Below, one piece after another: positions 1 to 6,656 of a DNA stretch of 6,765 bases (position 1 is its first letter; every line of letters begins with the position of its first letter). A program made the position numbers and the translations under genes. The notes beneath the pieces were generated by a model. It was given only the letters and a program-made list of their open reading frames with translations, had not been told where the DNA came from and searched no databases. Location: positions 1 through 6,765 of the forward strand of contig JAGXHC010000250.1 in NCBI GenBank assembly GCA_024636405.1, given 5' to 3'. This DNA is from Sulfitobacter sp. (lineage in GTDB: Bacteria > Pseudomonadota > Alphaproteobacteria > Rhodobacterales > Rhodobacteraceae).

Positions 1-2
1 AG

Positions 3-983
3 GAAGAACACGGTGGCAGCGGTCTTGGCTATGTCGCCCATACCGTCGCGGTCGAAGAGATCGCGCGCGCATCCGCCTCTGTCTCGTTGTCCTACGGCGC
101 GCATTCCAACCTGTGCGTCAACCAGATCAAGCTGAACGGCACGCCCGAGCAAAAGGCAAAATACCTGCCAAAGCTGTGTTCGGGCGAACATGTCGGCGCG
201 CTTGCCATGTCAGAAGCGGGCGCCGGCAGCGATGTGGTCAGCATGAAACTGCGCGCCGAAAAGCGCAACGATCACTACCGGTTGAGCGGCAACAAATACT
301 GGATCACCAATGGACCTGATGCCGAAACGCTGGTGGTCTATGCCAAGACCGATCCCGATGCGGGGTCCAAGGGCATCACCGCATTCTTGATCGAGAAGTC
401 GATGAAAGGCTTCACCACGTCGCCGCATTTCGACAAGCTGGGGATGCGCGGATCAAATACCGCAGAGCTGATTTTCGATGATGTCGAAGTGCCGTTCGAG
501 AACGTGCTGGGCGAAGAAGGTCGCGGCGTGCGCGTCCTGATGTCGGGGCTGGATTACGAACGGGTCGTGCTGGCAGGTATCGGGCTTGGGATCATGGCGG
601 CCTCTCTGGACGAAATCATGCCCTATATGGCCGAGCGGAAACAATTCGGCCAGCCGATCGGTAATTTCCAGCTGATGCAGGGCAAGATGGCGGATATGTA
701 CACCGCGATGAATTCGGCGCGCGCCTATGTCTATGCTGTGGCACAGTCGTGTGATCGCGGCGATGTGACCCGCGCGGATGCGGCGGCCTGCTGTCTTTAT
801 GCCTCGGAAGAGGCGATGAAACAGGCGCATCAGGCGGTACAGGCAATGGGCGGGGCGGGGTATCTGAACGACAACCCCGTGGGCCGCATTTTCCGCGACG
901 CCAAGCTGATGGAGATCGGCGCCGGCACATCGGAGATCCGGCGCATGCTGGTGGGCCGCGAAATGATGGCGGCAATGGGGTGA
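3..983 (+). CDS. ivd: Isovaleryl-CoA dehydrogenase, 5'-truncated by the window edge
   Basis: FAD-dependent acyl-CoA dehydrogenase that oxidises isovaleryl-CoA to 3-methylcrotonyl-CoA in leucine breakdown and passes electrons to ETF. The open frame continues to the left edge without a start, so 326 codons are visible; the family is usually about 385-390 residues, so roughly 60 N-terminal residues are missing. The first visible residues ([20 protein letters not shown]) already match the family. Visible residues 68-77 ([10 protein letters not shown]) and 100-104 (WITNG) are the usual FAD/substrate motifs. The identity is strengthened by the catalytic base. A Glu sits in the helix-G motif LDYER (codon 558-560), as known for isovaleryl-CoA dehydrogenase, while the MCAD-type Glu position near the C terminus is Ala (codon 921-923, in GAGTSEIRR). 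It is the first visible gene of the leucine operon; the next gene starts 3 nt after its TGA. Confidence 0.95.
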   Translation, partial: EEHGGSGLGYVAHTVAVEEIARASASVSLSYGAHSNLCVNQIKLNGTPEQKAKYLPKLCSGEHVGALAMSEAGAGSDVVSMKLRAEKRNDHYRLSGNKYWITNGPDAETLVVYAKTDPDAGSKGITAFLIEKSMKGFTTSPHFDKLGMRGSNTAELIFDDVEVPFENVLGEEGRGVRVLMSGLDYERVVLAGIGLGIMAASLDEIMPYMAERKQFGQPIGNFQLMQGKMADMYTAMNSARAYVYAVAQSCDRGDVTRADAAACCLYASEEAMKQAHQAVQAMGGAGYLNDNPVGRIFRDAKLMEIGAGTSEIRRMLVGREMMAAMG

Positions 984-986
984 GCA

Positions 987-1343
987 ATGACAAGCCGATG
1001 GCTCTGGTGGATGCCGCTGGGTCTGTTGATCCTGTCGGCTGCTGCGATGGGGCTTCGGCTGGGCTGGATCCGTGCCACTATAACTGAAAGCGATGTCATT
1101 GCGAAATATGCCCAGAGATATGTCGACAGCCACGGACCGGACGCGCGGCTTTCCGATTGTGTCGGTCTCAGCGGTGAAAGTCTGCCAGAGATTTGGCCCC
1201 GGATATGGATCATGATCCGCTGCGGCCCACCTGCAAACGGGCAGGGCGAAAGCTATGTCTATTACGTCAATCGTCTGGGCGGCTTCGAATACGGCGAACG
1301 CCCCGAAGGCCACAGGCGACAGCCATGGGAACAAAACACATGA
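987..1343 (+). CDS. Small single-span membrane-anchored protein, function unknown
   Basis: A 118-residue protein I cannot assign to a named family. Residues about 5-27 form one hydrophobic segment starting with a Trp-rich stretch (WLWW) and look like a signal anchor or uncleaved signal sequence; there is no lipobox. The remainder is soluble, with a short helical-looking stretch (SDVIAKYAQRYV, residues 35-46) and only two cysteines (C58, C79) that could pair if the domain is periplasmic. The tail after residue 104 is charged and low in hydrophobics, so probably disordered. The start follows the ivd stop by 3 nt, with a G-rich GGTGA overlapping that stop as a close, weak ribosome site, which suggests translational coupling. 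High GC at third positions supports it as a real gene. It may work with the DUF1622 membrane protein that follows, but that is inference from position only. Confidence 0.72.
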   Translation: MTSRWLWWMPLGLLILSAAAMGLRLGWIRATITESDVIAKYAQRYVDSHGPDARLSDCVGLSGESLPEIWPRIWIMIRCGPPANGQGESYVYYVNRLGGFEYGERPEGHRRQPWEQNT

Positions 1344-1366
1344 TCCGCTTGCGGGCGCTGCAATGA
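1340..1366 (+). other. Possible 8-codon relay mini-ORF between two membrane-protein genes
   Basis: ATG at 1340-1342 opens a frame reading MIRLRALQ and closing at TGA 1364-1366. Its start overlaps the TGA of the upstream gene as ATGA (1340-1343), and its stop overlaps the ATG of the DUF1622 gene as ATGA (1363-1366). It therefore links two genes that are otherwise 19 nt apart and, in the case of the DUF1622 gene, lack a clear Shine-Dalgarno sequence. Chance is quite possible for a frame this short. No function is claimed for the peptide; if real, its role would be to hand ribosomes on to the next start. Confidence 0.3.
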
Positions 1367-1764
1367 GCAGCCTGTTCGATCTTGAAACCGAAGGCGGCGT
1401 GCTGCACGGGCAACTGCCGTGGCTGATTGACGCGCTGGAGCTGATGGCCACGATTATCGACCTTTTCGCCATCGCATTGCTGCTGATCGGTGCGGCGCGG
1501 TTCATCGCCGGGGTGATCAAGGCGGAACTGACCCGCGAAGGCACCCAGCGTGTGCAGCGCACAAACCGAAAGCGCATCGAACTGGGGCGCTATATTCTTG
1601 CCGGGCTTGAGCTTTTTATCGTGTCGGACGTCATTCACACCGCGCTCAGCCTGAAATTCTCCGATCTGGTCTTTCTGCTGATGCTTGTGGTCATCCGGTC
1701 GATCACGTCCTACTTTCTGGACCGTGAGCTGGATCAACTGAAGAAGGATTTGGGCAATGACTGA
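1363..1764 (+). CDS. DUF1622 family integral membrane protein
   Basis: A 133-residue protein starting MSSLFDLETEG. Three hydrophobic segments are visible: residues about 26-48, 75-95 and 98-117. The first loop is basic (TREGTQRVQRTNRKR) and is followed by the motif ELGRYILAGLELFIVSDVIHT, which I recognise as the DUF1622 signature; the second half (DLVFLLMLVVIRSITSYFLDREL) also fits. The family's biochemical role is not established. The frame is open back to an ATG at 1255, but that would overlap the upstream gene by 89 nt and add a hydrophilic, unfamily-like extension, so 1363 is preferred. No strong Shine-Dalgarno precedes it, so reinitiation after the upstream gene or the mini-ORF at 1340 is plausible. 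Its last 8 nt overlap the next gene. Location should be the inner membrane. Confidence 0.82.
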   Translation: MSSLFDLETEGGVLHGQLPWLIDALELMATIIDLFAIALLLIGAARFIAGVIKAELTREGTQRVQRTNRKRIELGRYILAGLELFIVSDVIHTALSLKFSDLVFLLMLVVIRSITSYFLDRELDQLKKDLGND

Positions 1765-2476
1765 ATTTTCCGACCTCAAGGCGCTGTTTATCAATACCTC
1801 CCTCAAAAAGACGCCAAGCGAGAGCCACACCAAGTTGCTGATGAATGCCAGCGCTGACATCATGACAAAACAAGGCGTTACGGTCGAACATTTGCACATG
1901 CTGAGCCATGAGGTGCCGCCGGGCATCTATCCCGACATGACCGACCACGGCTGGGACCGCGATGATTGGCCCGCGCTGTGGGACAAGGTGCTGGCCGCCG
2001 ATATCCTGATCATCGGCACGCCGATCTGGCTGGGCGAGGAATCGTCGGTGTGCCGCGTGCTGATCGAGCGGCTTTATGCAATGAGCGGCAAGCTTAACGA
2101 CAAGGGGCAATCGGTGTTCTACGGCAAGGTCGCGGGCAGCGTGATCACCGGCAATGAGGACGGGATCAAACATGTCGCGATGACCTTGGGCTTTGCGCTG
2201 AACCATCTGGGCTATACCAACCCGCCACAGGCCGATTGCGGCTGGATCGGCGAAGCAGGGCCGGGCCCGTCCTATGGCGATGAAACCGATGATGGCGGGC
2301 GTGTCGGGTTCGACAACGAATTCACCCAGCGTAACACCACCATCATGACATGGAACGCAATGCACCTGGCGCGGATGCTCAAGGCGGCGGGCGGATACCC
2401 ACGCGAAGGCAATGATCGCGAAGCCTGGGACGCAGGCGCGCGGTTTGATTTCGAAAACCCGGAGTACCGTAGCTGA
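1757..2476 (+). CDS. Flavodoxin-fold NAD(P)H-dependent FMN reductase-like protein
   Basis: A 239-residue cytoplasmic protein with a flavodoxin-like fold of the NADPH-dependent FMN reductase type. The first beta strand and phosphate-binding loop are at residues about 8-18 (ALFINTSLKK), where FMN phosphate normally binds. The second flavin-contacting segment is ADILIIGTPIWLGEESSVCRVLIERL (81-106), a typical motif of this group. A third strand with VITGNEDG follows at 129-136. The family core is about 180 residues; here there is a conserved-looking C-terminal extension rich in Trp, Gly and acidic residues. AAGGA at 1744-1748, 8 nt before the ATG, is a good ribosome site, and the start overlaps the previous gene by 8 nt. 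The substrate is unknown. No direct link to leucine breakdown is known to me; a quinone, flavin or disulfide-type reductase role is possible. Confidence 0.85.
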   Translation: MTEFSDLKALFINTSLKKTPSESHTKLLMNASADIMTKQGVTVEHLHMLSHEVPPGIYPDMTDHGWDRDDWPALWDKVLAADILIIGTPIWLGEESSVCRVLIERLYAMSGKLNDKGQSVFYGKVAGSVITGNEDGIKHVAMTLGFALNHLGYTNPPQADCGWIGEAGPGPSYGDETDDGGRVGFDNEFTQRNTTIMTWNAMHLARMLKAAGGYPREGNDREAWDAGARFDFENPEYRS

Positions 2477-2477
2477 G

Positions 2478-3995
2478 ATGACCTTGCCCGGCCTGCATGA
2501 TGACCACAGTTGGGATCTTCCCGCGCGGCTGAATATGGCGGCGCAATGTCTGGCGCACCCCGATGATGCGCTGGCGATCATTGATCTGACCGGTGCCGAG
2601 CGGCGCGATGTGCGTTTCGGCGAACTGACGCAGATGGTCAACGCTCTGGCGCGCGCCCTGATGGCCGAGGTGACGACAGGCGCGCGTGTCGGTGTGCTGC
2701 TCAGCCAATCGCCATGGTGTGCGGCGGCGCATCTGGCGATCTGGAAAATCGGTGCGATTTCAGTCCCTTTGTTCAAGCTCTTCAAGCATGACGCGCTGGC
2801 CAGCAGGGTGGGCGACGCCGGTGTCAAACTGGTGTTGACCGACCCCGAAGGCGCGGACCTGCTGGGGGATCTGGCCACGCCGTGGATTGTGGACCGCGTG
2901 GGCGTGCCGGGCGCCGGCGTTCCGTTTGCCGATACCGGACCCGACGACCCCGCCGTGCTGATCTATACCTCCGGGACCACGGGCACGCCCAAAGGCGCGC
3001 TGCACGGTCACCGGGTGCTGACAGGGCATTTGCCCGGCGTATCGGTCAGCCATGATCATCTGGGCCAGCCCGGCGATTGTTTATGGACGCCCGCCGACTG
3101 GGCCTGGATTGGCGGGCTGTTTGATGTGGCGATGCCGGGTCTGGCATTGGGCGTGCCGGTGGTGGCCGCCCGCATGACCAAATTCAGCGTCGAAGGCTGT
3201 GCCGAGGTGATCCGGCGCGGCGATGTGCGCAATGTCTTCTTTCCGCCGACCGCGCTGCGCATGCTCAGGGCGGCGGATATATCCTTGCCAGGGTTACGCT
3301 CAGTGGCCAGCGGCGGGGAACCTTTGGGGGCCGAGATGCTGGCCTGGGGACGCAAGACCTTTGGTCTGGAAATCAATGAGTTCTATGGCCAGACCGAATG
3401 CAACATGGTGGCATCAAGCTGTGGTGTGGACTTCTCCGCGCAGCCCGGTTGCATCGGCAAGCCGGTGCCGGGGCATGACGTGGCGGTGATCGACGCAAGC
3501 GGCGCGCCGACCGCCGATGAAGGCGATGTGGCCATCAGGCGTGGCTCCGCCTCCCTGATGCTGGGGTATTGGCAGCGCCCCGAAGAAACCGCGGCAAAGT
3601 TTCGCGGCGACTGGATGATCACCGGGGATCGCGGTGTTATGGACGGCGACTACCTGCGGTTTGTGGGCCGGGAGGATGATGTGATCACCTCTGCGGGCTA
3701 CCGCATCGGTCCGGCCGAGATTGAGGATTGCCTGCTGACGCATCCGGGCGTGGCGACCGTGGGGGTGGTGGGCAAACCCGACGCGCTGCGCACCGAAGTC
3801 GTAAAGGCCTATGTGGTGCTGAAACCGGGTGCCAAGGTCGCGGCGGAAGATTTGCAAAACTGGGTGAAAGGACGGCTGGCAAGCTATTCTTATCCAAGGG
3901 AAATCACCTTTCTGGAGGCTTTGCCGATGACCGTGACCGGCAAGGTGATCCGCAAGGAGTTGAAACGCATGGCGATGGCGGAGGAAACACCATGA
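2478..3995 (+). CDS. AMP-forming acyl-CoA synthetase (acetyl-/medium-chain acyl-CoA synthetase type)
   Basis: A 505-residue member of the ANL (adenylate-forming) superfamily that activates a carboxylic acid with ATP and CoA to acyl-CoA, AMP and pyrophosphate. Motifs in order: P-loop YTSGTTGTPKG (163-173); PADWAWIGGL (205-214), typical of acetate/medium-chain synthetases; FYGQTE (302-307); ITGD with Asp384, which binds the AMP ribose; the hinge GRED (397-400); SAGYRIGPAEIE (405-416); and the adenylation lysine K489 in TVTGKVIRKEL. All key residues are present, so it should be active. The frame is open to an ATG at 2412, but 2478 lies 1 nt after the upstream stop and gives a normal N terminus, so it is preferred. 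Its 3' end overlaps the next start as ATGA. In this operon it may activate isovalerate, methylcrotonate or a related short acid; the substrate is inferred, not shown. Confidence 0.93.
   Translation: MTLPGLHDDHSWDLPARLNMAAQCLAHPDDALAIIDLTGAERRDVRFGELTQMVNALARALMAEVTTGARVGVLLSQSPWCAAAHLAIWKIGAISVPLFKLFKHDALASRVGDAGVKLVLTDPEGADLLGDLATPWIVDRVGVPGAGVPFADTGPDDPAVLIYTSGTTGTPKGALHGHRVLTGHLPGVSVSHDHLGQPGDCLWTPADWAWIGGLFDVAMPGLALGVPVVAARMTKFSVEGCAEVIRRGDVRNVFFPPTALRMLRAADISLPGLRSVASGGEPLGAEMLAWGRKTFGLEINEFYGQTECNMVASSCGVDFSAQPGCIGKPVPGHDVAVIDASGAPTADEGDVAIRRGSASLMLGYWQRPEETAAKFRGDWMITGDRGVMDGDYLRFVGREDDVITSAGYRIGPAEIEDCLLTHPGVATVGVVGKPDALRTEVVKAYVVLKPGAKVAAEDLQNWVKGRLASYSYPREITFLEALPMTVTGKVIRKELKRMAMAEETP
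3980..3985 (+). promoter_or_regulatory. Strong Shine-Dalgarno for the LprI-like gene
   Basis: GGAGGA lies 6 nt before the ATG at 3992, inside the last codons of the acyl-CoA synthetase gene. It supports the start at 3992 and independent translation initiation in addition to coupling through the ATGA overlap. Confidence 0.75.
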
Positions 3996-4465
3996 GATGG
4001 CTTGGAATAATGGCAATGCTGTGGGTCGGTGCGGCGCAGGCCCAACAGGTTGACCCGCAGGCCGTGCGCGTGTGCTTTGCCGATACACCGGTGGGCGAGG
4101 TCGCGCCGTCCTGCCTTGGGGCCGCGTCGAACAGATGCCAGCAGCAGGGGTTTGACACAACCTTGGGGATCACCGAATGCATTATGGCAGAAACCGGCGT
4201 TTGGGATGAACTGCTTAACCGTGAATACAAAGCGGTGCGCAGTATGTTTGAGGCCCAAGGCGCAGGTACGACGTCCGGTGCGGGATCGCTCAAGGACAGT
4301 CTGCTGACCGCGCAGCGCGCATGGATCGCCTACCGCGACGCGGAATGTGCGCTGGCGTACGCAAGGTGGGCGGACGGGTCGCTTCGCACGATCGTCGGGG
4401 CGAATTGCCATCTGACGATGACGGCACAGCGCGCTTTCGAATTGCGCGACATGAAGGAAAACTGA
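3992..4465 (+). CDS. Secreted LprI-like (DUF1311, lysozyme-inhibitor LprI N-terminal domain) protein
   Basis: A 157-residue protein with a Sec signal peptide ([17 protein letters not shown], cleavage probably after A17 before QQ), so it should be periplasmic; there is no lipobox cysteine. Residues about 63-152 match the LprI/DUF1311 pattern: WDELLNREY (71-79), then [16 protein letters not shown] (104-119), GS (129-130), NC (138-139), and a final [10 protein letters not shown] (144-153). Six cysteines (28, 41, 49, 63, 119, 139) allow three disulfides, fitting an exported protein. The family was named after a mycobacterial lysozyme inhibitor, but most proteobacterial members have no tested function, so inhibition of lysozyme should not be assumed. 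The start overlaps the synthetase stop by 4 nt, and mccB follows with 1 nt between. Its place between two metabolic genes is unusual. Confidence 0.88.
   Translation: MRWLGIMAMLWVGAAQAQQVDPQAVRVCFADTPVGEVAPSCLGAASNRCQQQGFDTTLGITECIMAETGVWDELLNREYKAVRSMFEAQGAGTTSGAGSLKDSLLTAQRAWIAYRDAECALAYARWADGSLRTIVGANCHLTMTAQRAFELRDMKEN
4454..4459 (+). promoter_or_regulatory. Shine-Dalgarno that fixes the TTG start of mccB
   Basis: AAGGAA sits 7 nt before TTG 4467-4469, within the last codons of the upstream gene. No ATG or GTG occurs in the mccB frame between the upstream stop and the conserved N-terminal part of the protein, so this site and spacing decide the start in favour of TTG. Confidence 0.7.
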
Positions 4466-4466
4466 T

Positions 4467-6071
4467 TTGAAACTGATATCGCAGACACTCCCGACCTCCG
4501 AGGCATTCAAGGCCAATGAGGCCGCGCACCTGAAAGCGCTGGCACAGGTGCGCGAGGTGGCAGAGACCGCCGCATTGGGCGGCGGCGAGAAATCCCGTGC
4601 CCGCCATGAAAGCCGCGGCAAGATGTTGCCACGCGAACGGGTGGCGAACCTGCTTGATGCCGGCAGTCCGTTTCTGGAAATCGGGGCCACGGCGGCGCAT
4701 GGGCTTTATGACGGTGCGGCCCCGGCGGCGGGCGTGATCGCGGGTATCGGCCGCGTGATGGGTCACGAGGTCATGGTGGTGTGCAATGATGCCACGGTGA
4801 AGGGCGGCACCTATTATCCGATGACGGTCAAGAAACACCTGCGCGCGCAGGAGATCGCCGAGGCGAACCTGCTGCCCTGCATCTATCTGGTGGACAGTGG
4901 CGGCGCGAACCTGCCCAATCAGGACGAAGTTTTCCCCGATCGCGACCATTTCGGGGCCATTTTTTATAATCAGGCCCGGATGAGCGCCAAGGGCATTCCG
5001 CAGATCGCCGTGGTGATGGGAAGCTGTACCGCAGGCGGTGCCTATGTGCCTGCGATGTCGGATGTGACGATCATCGTCAAGGAACAAGGGACGATCTTTC
5101 TGGCGGGTCCACCGCTGGTAAAGGCGGCAACAGGCGAGGTTGTCACCGCCGAGGATCTGGGCGGCGGCGATGTGCATACGCGGCTGTCCGGGGTGGCCGA
5201 TTATCTGGCCGAGGACGACGCGCATGCGCTGAGCCTCGCGCGCCGGGCGGTGGGCGGTCTGAACCGCGCCAAGCCGTCGACAGTGCAATGGCAGACCCCC
5301 GAGGAACCGGCGTATGACCCTGCCGAAATGCTGGGTGTGGTGCCTGCCGATCTGCGCACGCCCTATGACATTCGCGAAGTGATCATGCGGCTGGTCGATG
5401 GCAGCCGCTTTGACGAATTCAAGTCGCGCTTCGGCGAGACGCTGGTGACCGGGTTCGCCCATGTCAAAGGCTGTCCTGTTGGCATCATCGCCAACAATGG
5501 TGTGTTGTTTTCGGAGGCCGCCCAGAAAGGCGCGCATTTCATCGAACTGTGCAGCCAGCGCAATATTCCATTGGTATTCCTGCAAAATATCACCGGTTTC
5601 ATGGTGGGCCGCAAATACGAGAATGAGGGCATCGCGCGTCACGGCGCCAAGATGGTGACGGCGGTCGCCACCACCAACGTGCCCAAGATCACGATGCTGC
5701 TGGGTGGATCGTTCGGCGCAGGCAATTATGGCATGTCCGGGCGCGCCTACCGTCCGCGTTTTCTGTGGACGTGGCCCAATTCACGGATTTCCGTCATGGG
5801 CGGGGCGCAGGCGGCGGGCGTTCTGGCCACGGTCAAGCGTGACGCCATCGAGCGGGCCGGTGACAGTTGGACGCAGGAGGAAGAAACCGCCTTCAAGCAG
5901 CCCACCATCGATATGTTCGAGGAACAGTCGCACCCGCTTTATGCCTCGGCGCGGCTGTGGGACGACGGTATCATCGACCCGCGCAAAAGCCGCGATGTGC
6001 TGGCGCTGTCGCTGTCGGCATCGCTTTGTGCACCGATCGAGCCGACACGCTTTGGCGTGTTCCGGATGTAG
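4467..6071 (+). CDS. mccB: 3-methylcrotonyl-CoA carboxylase, beta (carboxyltransferase) subunit
   Basis: A 534-residue biotin-dependent carboxyltransferase (also liuB) that moves CO2 from carboxybiotin to 3-methylcrotonyl-CoA, giving 3-methylglutaconyl-CoA in leucine breakdown. The length is normal. The N-terminal domain holds [20 protein letters not shown] (39-58), the acyl-CoA-binding segment [12 protein letters not shown] (113-124), [11 protein letters not shown] (142-152) and the oxyanion-type glycine motif [12 protein letters not shown] (185-196). The C-terminal domain holds [10 protein letters not shown] (372-381), [11 protein letters not shown] (413-423) and [11 protein letters not shown] (444-454). 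The pattern VDSGGANLP...FPDRDHFG is that of methylcrotonyl- rather than propionyl- or geranyl-CoA carboxylase as I recall it; the geranyl enzyme is the main alternative, made less likely by ivd in the operon. Translation starts at TTG. It stops with TAG. The partner mccA lies 585 nt downstream, after an ASCH gene. Confidence 0.96.
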   Translation: MKLISQTLPTSEAFKANEAAHLKALAQVREVAETAALGGGEKSRARHESRGKMLPRERVANLLDAGSPFLEIGATAAHGLYDGAAPAAGVIAGIGRVMGHEVMVVCNDATVKGGTYYPMTVKKHLRAQEIAEANLLPCIYLVDSGGANLPNQDEVFPDRDHFGAIFYNQARMSAKGIPQIAVVMGSCTAGGAYVPAMSDVTIIVKEQGTIFLAGPPLVKAATGEVVTAEDLGGGDVHTRLSGVADYLAEDDAHALSLARRAVGGLNRAKPSTVQWQTPEEPAYDPAEMLGVVPADLRTPYDIREVIMRLVDGSRFDEFKSRFGETLVTGFAHVKGCPVGIIANNGVLFSEAAQKGAHFIELCSQRNIPLVFLQNITGFMVGRKYENEGIARHGAKMVTAVATTNVPKITMLLGGSFGAGNYGMSGRAYRPRFLWTWPNSRISVMGGAQAAGVLATVKRDAIERAGDSWTQEEETAFKQPTIDMFEEQSHPLYASARLWDDGIIDPRKSRDVLALSLSASLCAPIEPTRFGVFRM

Positions 6072-6158
6072 GATATGAACCAACGATCAACAGTCACACA
6101 GCGTACACCAAGCGTGCACCGGGCATGCACACAAGATGTCTGCCGGCAAGCAGCCCCG
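6072..6158 (+). other. Spacer before the ASCH gene, with a small dyad
   Basis: 87 nt between the mccB stop and the preferred ASCH start. It is open in the ASCH frame from an ATG at 6075, but about half of its codons end in A or T, against a strong preference for G or C in the neighbouring genes, and the peptide (MNQRSTVTQRTPSVHR...) does not resemble the family N terminus. It is therefore read as untranslated or only weakly constrained. It contains an inverted pair, GTGCA at 6114-6118 and TGCAC at 6126-6130, 7 nt apart, too small to name as an operator. Confidence 0.5.
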
Positions 6159-6569
6159 ATGATGAGCGCCGCGCAGGCGCAGGCGCTGTATCCCGGCGCG
6201 GTGTGCTTTACCTTTGGCGATTCTGAAGCGCTGAATGCGCAGATCCTTGATCTGGTGCGGACTGGCGCCAAGACCGTGACCTGCGACGCGCGCGCGGGGT
6301 TCAAAGCGCGCGGCGAGCCGTTGCCCGAGGCCGGGCGCTTGGACATCGCGCTGGACTGGGCCGGGCAGCCGGTCCTTGCCCTACGCACGCTGCGGGTGGA
6401 CCTGATGCCGTTCGACGCGATGACCGAAGCGCTGGTCGCTGATCAGGGCGAGTTTCGTGATCTGGCGGATTGGCGCGCGGGGTACGAGGCCTATCTGACG
6501 CGGGCCGGTGTGTTTGCGCCGCAGGTGATGATGGTGGTGGAACGGTTCGAGCCGGTCGAGGTTTTCTGA
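6159..6569 (+). CDS. ASCH-domain (PUA-like fold) protein
   Basis: About 136 residues from ATG 6159 (a second ATG follows at 6162). The opening AQALYPGAVCFTFGDSEALNAQILDLVRTGAKTVT shows the ASCH pattern: a short strand, a helix, and the G-x-K-x-x-T motif (GAKTVT, residues about 40-45). PLPEAGRLDIALDWAGQPVLALRTLRVDLMPFDAMTEALVADQGE continues with the core beta barrel and the acidic E-A-x-x-x-D/E-G-E ending typical of this group. The C-terminal AYLTRAGVFAPQVMMVVERFEPVE completes the fold. ASCH proteins have a PUA-like fold; some bind or cut RNA, and E. coli YqfB hydrolyses N4-acetylcytidine. Which activity applies here is unknown. The frame is open upstream to 6075, but codon use changes there and homologues I recall begin near ALYPG, so 6159 or 6162 is preferred although neither has a clear Shine-Dalgarno. 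It lies between the two carboxylase subunit genes, cause unknown. Confidence 0.8.
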   Translation: MMSAAQAQALYPGAVCFTFGDSEALNAQILDLVRTGAKTVTCDARAGFKARGEPLPEAGRLDIALDWAGQPVLALRTLRVDLMPFDAMTEALVADQGEFRDLADWRAGYEAYLTRAGVFAPQVMMVVERFEPVEVF

Positions 6570-6579
6570 GCGGGCAAAA

Positions 6580-6642
6580 GGGGGCGCTGCCCCCGCAGCC
6601 TGCGGCTGCTCCCCCGGGGATATTTAGGGCCAAAAGAAATAT
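6580..6642 (+). repeat. GC-rich double-hairpin intergenic element, probably a dispersed Rhodobacterales repeat
   Basis: Two abutting perfect hairpins: GGGGGC/GCCCCC (6580-6585 with 6589-6594, loop GCT) and GCAGCC/GGCTGC (6595-6600 with 6604-6609, loop TGC). They are followed by CCCCCGGGG (6611-6619) and a third dyad, ATATTT/AAATAT (6620-6625 with 6637-6642). An alternative fold pairs GGGGG 6580-6584 with CCCCC 6611-6615 around the second hairpin and excludes the first. The arrangement resembles a sequence I associate with many intergenic regions in Rhodobacteraceae, but copy number cannot be seen here. No T-run follows, so it is not a classical intrinsic terminator; mRNA stabilisation, 3'-end formation or partial attenuation before mccA are possible. 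Confidence 0.7.
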
Positions 6643-6645
6643 GAA

Positions 6646-6650
6646 GAGGG
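6646..6650 (+). promoter_or_regulatory. Shine-Dalgarno for mccA
   Basis: GAGGG lies 6 nt before the ATG at 6657. It overlaps no gene, and together with the conserved N-terminal residues it fixes the mccA start just downstream of the hairpin element. Confidence 0.65.
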
Positions 6651-6656
6651 CGAGAT

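Noticed and set aside
1255..1362. Upstream in-frame extension of the DUF1622 gene
   Set aside because: It would overlap the preceding gene by 89 nt and add a hydrophilic segment not seen in the family; ATG 1363 is the better start.
453..1577. Minus-strand open frame of 374 codons opposite ivd and the two membrane-protein genes
   Set aside because: It spans three plus-strand genes and has a low-complexity His/Arg/Pro-rich translation and no domain.
2412..2477. Upstream in-frame extension of the acyl-CoA synthetase
   Set aside because: It lies inside the flavodoxin-fold gene. ATG 2478, 1 nt after that gene's stop, gives a normal synthetase N terminus.
1703..2878. Minus-strand open frame of 391 codons opposite the flavodoxin-fold and synthetase genes
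   Set aside because: It crosses two well-supported plus-strand genes and shows no family motif; an artefact of high GC.
3414..4160. Minus-strand open frame of 248 codons opposite the synthetase and LprI-like genes
   Set aside because: Antisense shadow of the two coding genes, with no motif and no ribosome site noted.
4290..5642. Long minus-strand open frame (450 codons) opposite mccB
   Set aside because: It is antisense to a clear carboxyltransferase gene. Its translation is rich in His, Arg and Ala with no recognisable domain, as expected from GC-rich codon bias.
6580..6625. Classical Rho-independent terminator after the ASCH gene
   Set aside because: The hairpins are strong, but no T-run follows, and mccA must be expressed from downstream with no obvious promoter in the gap.
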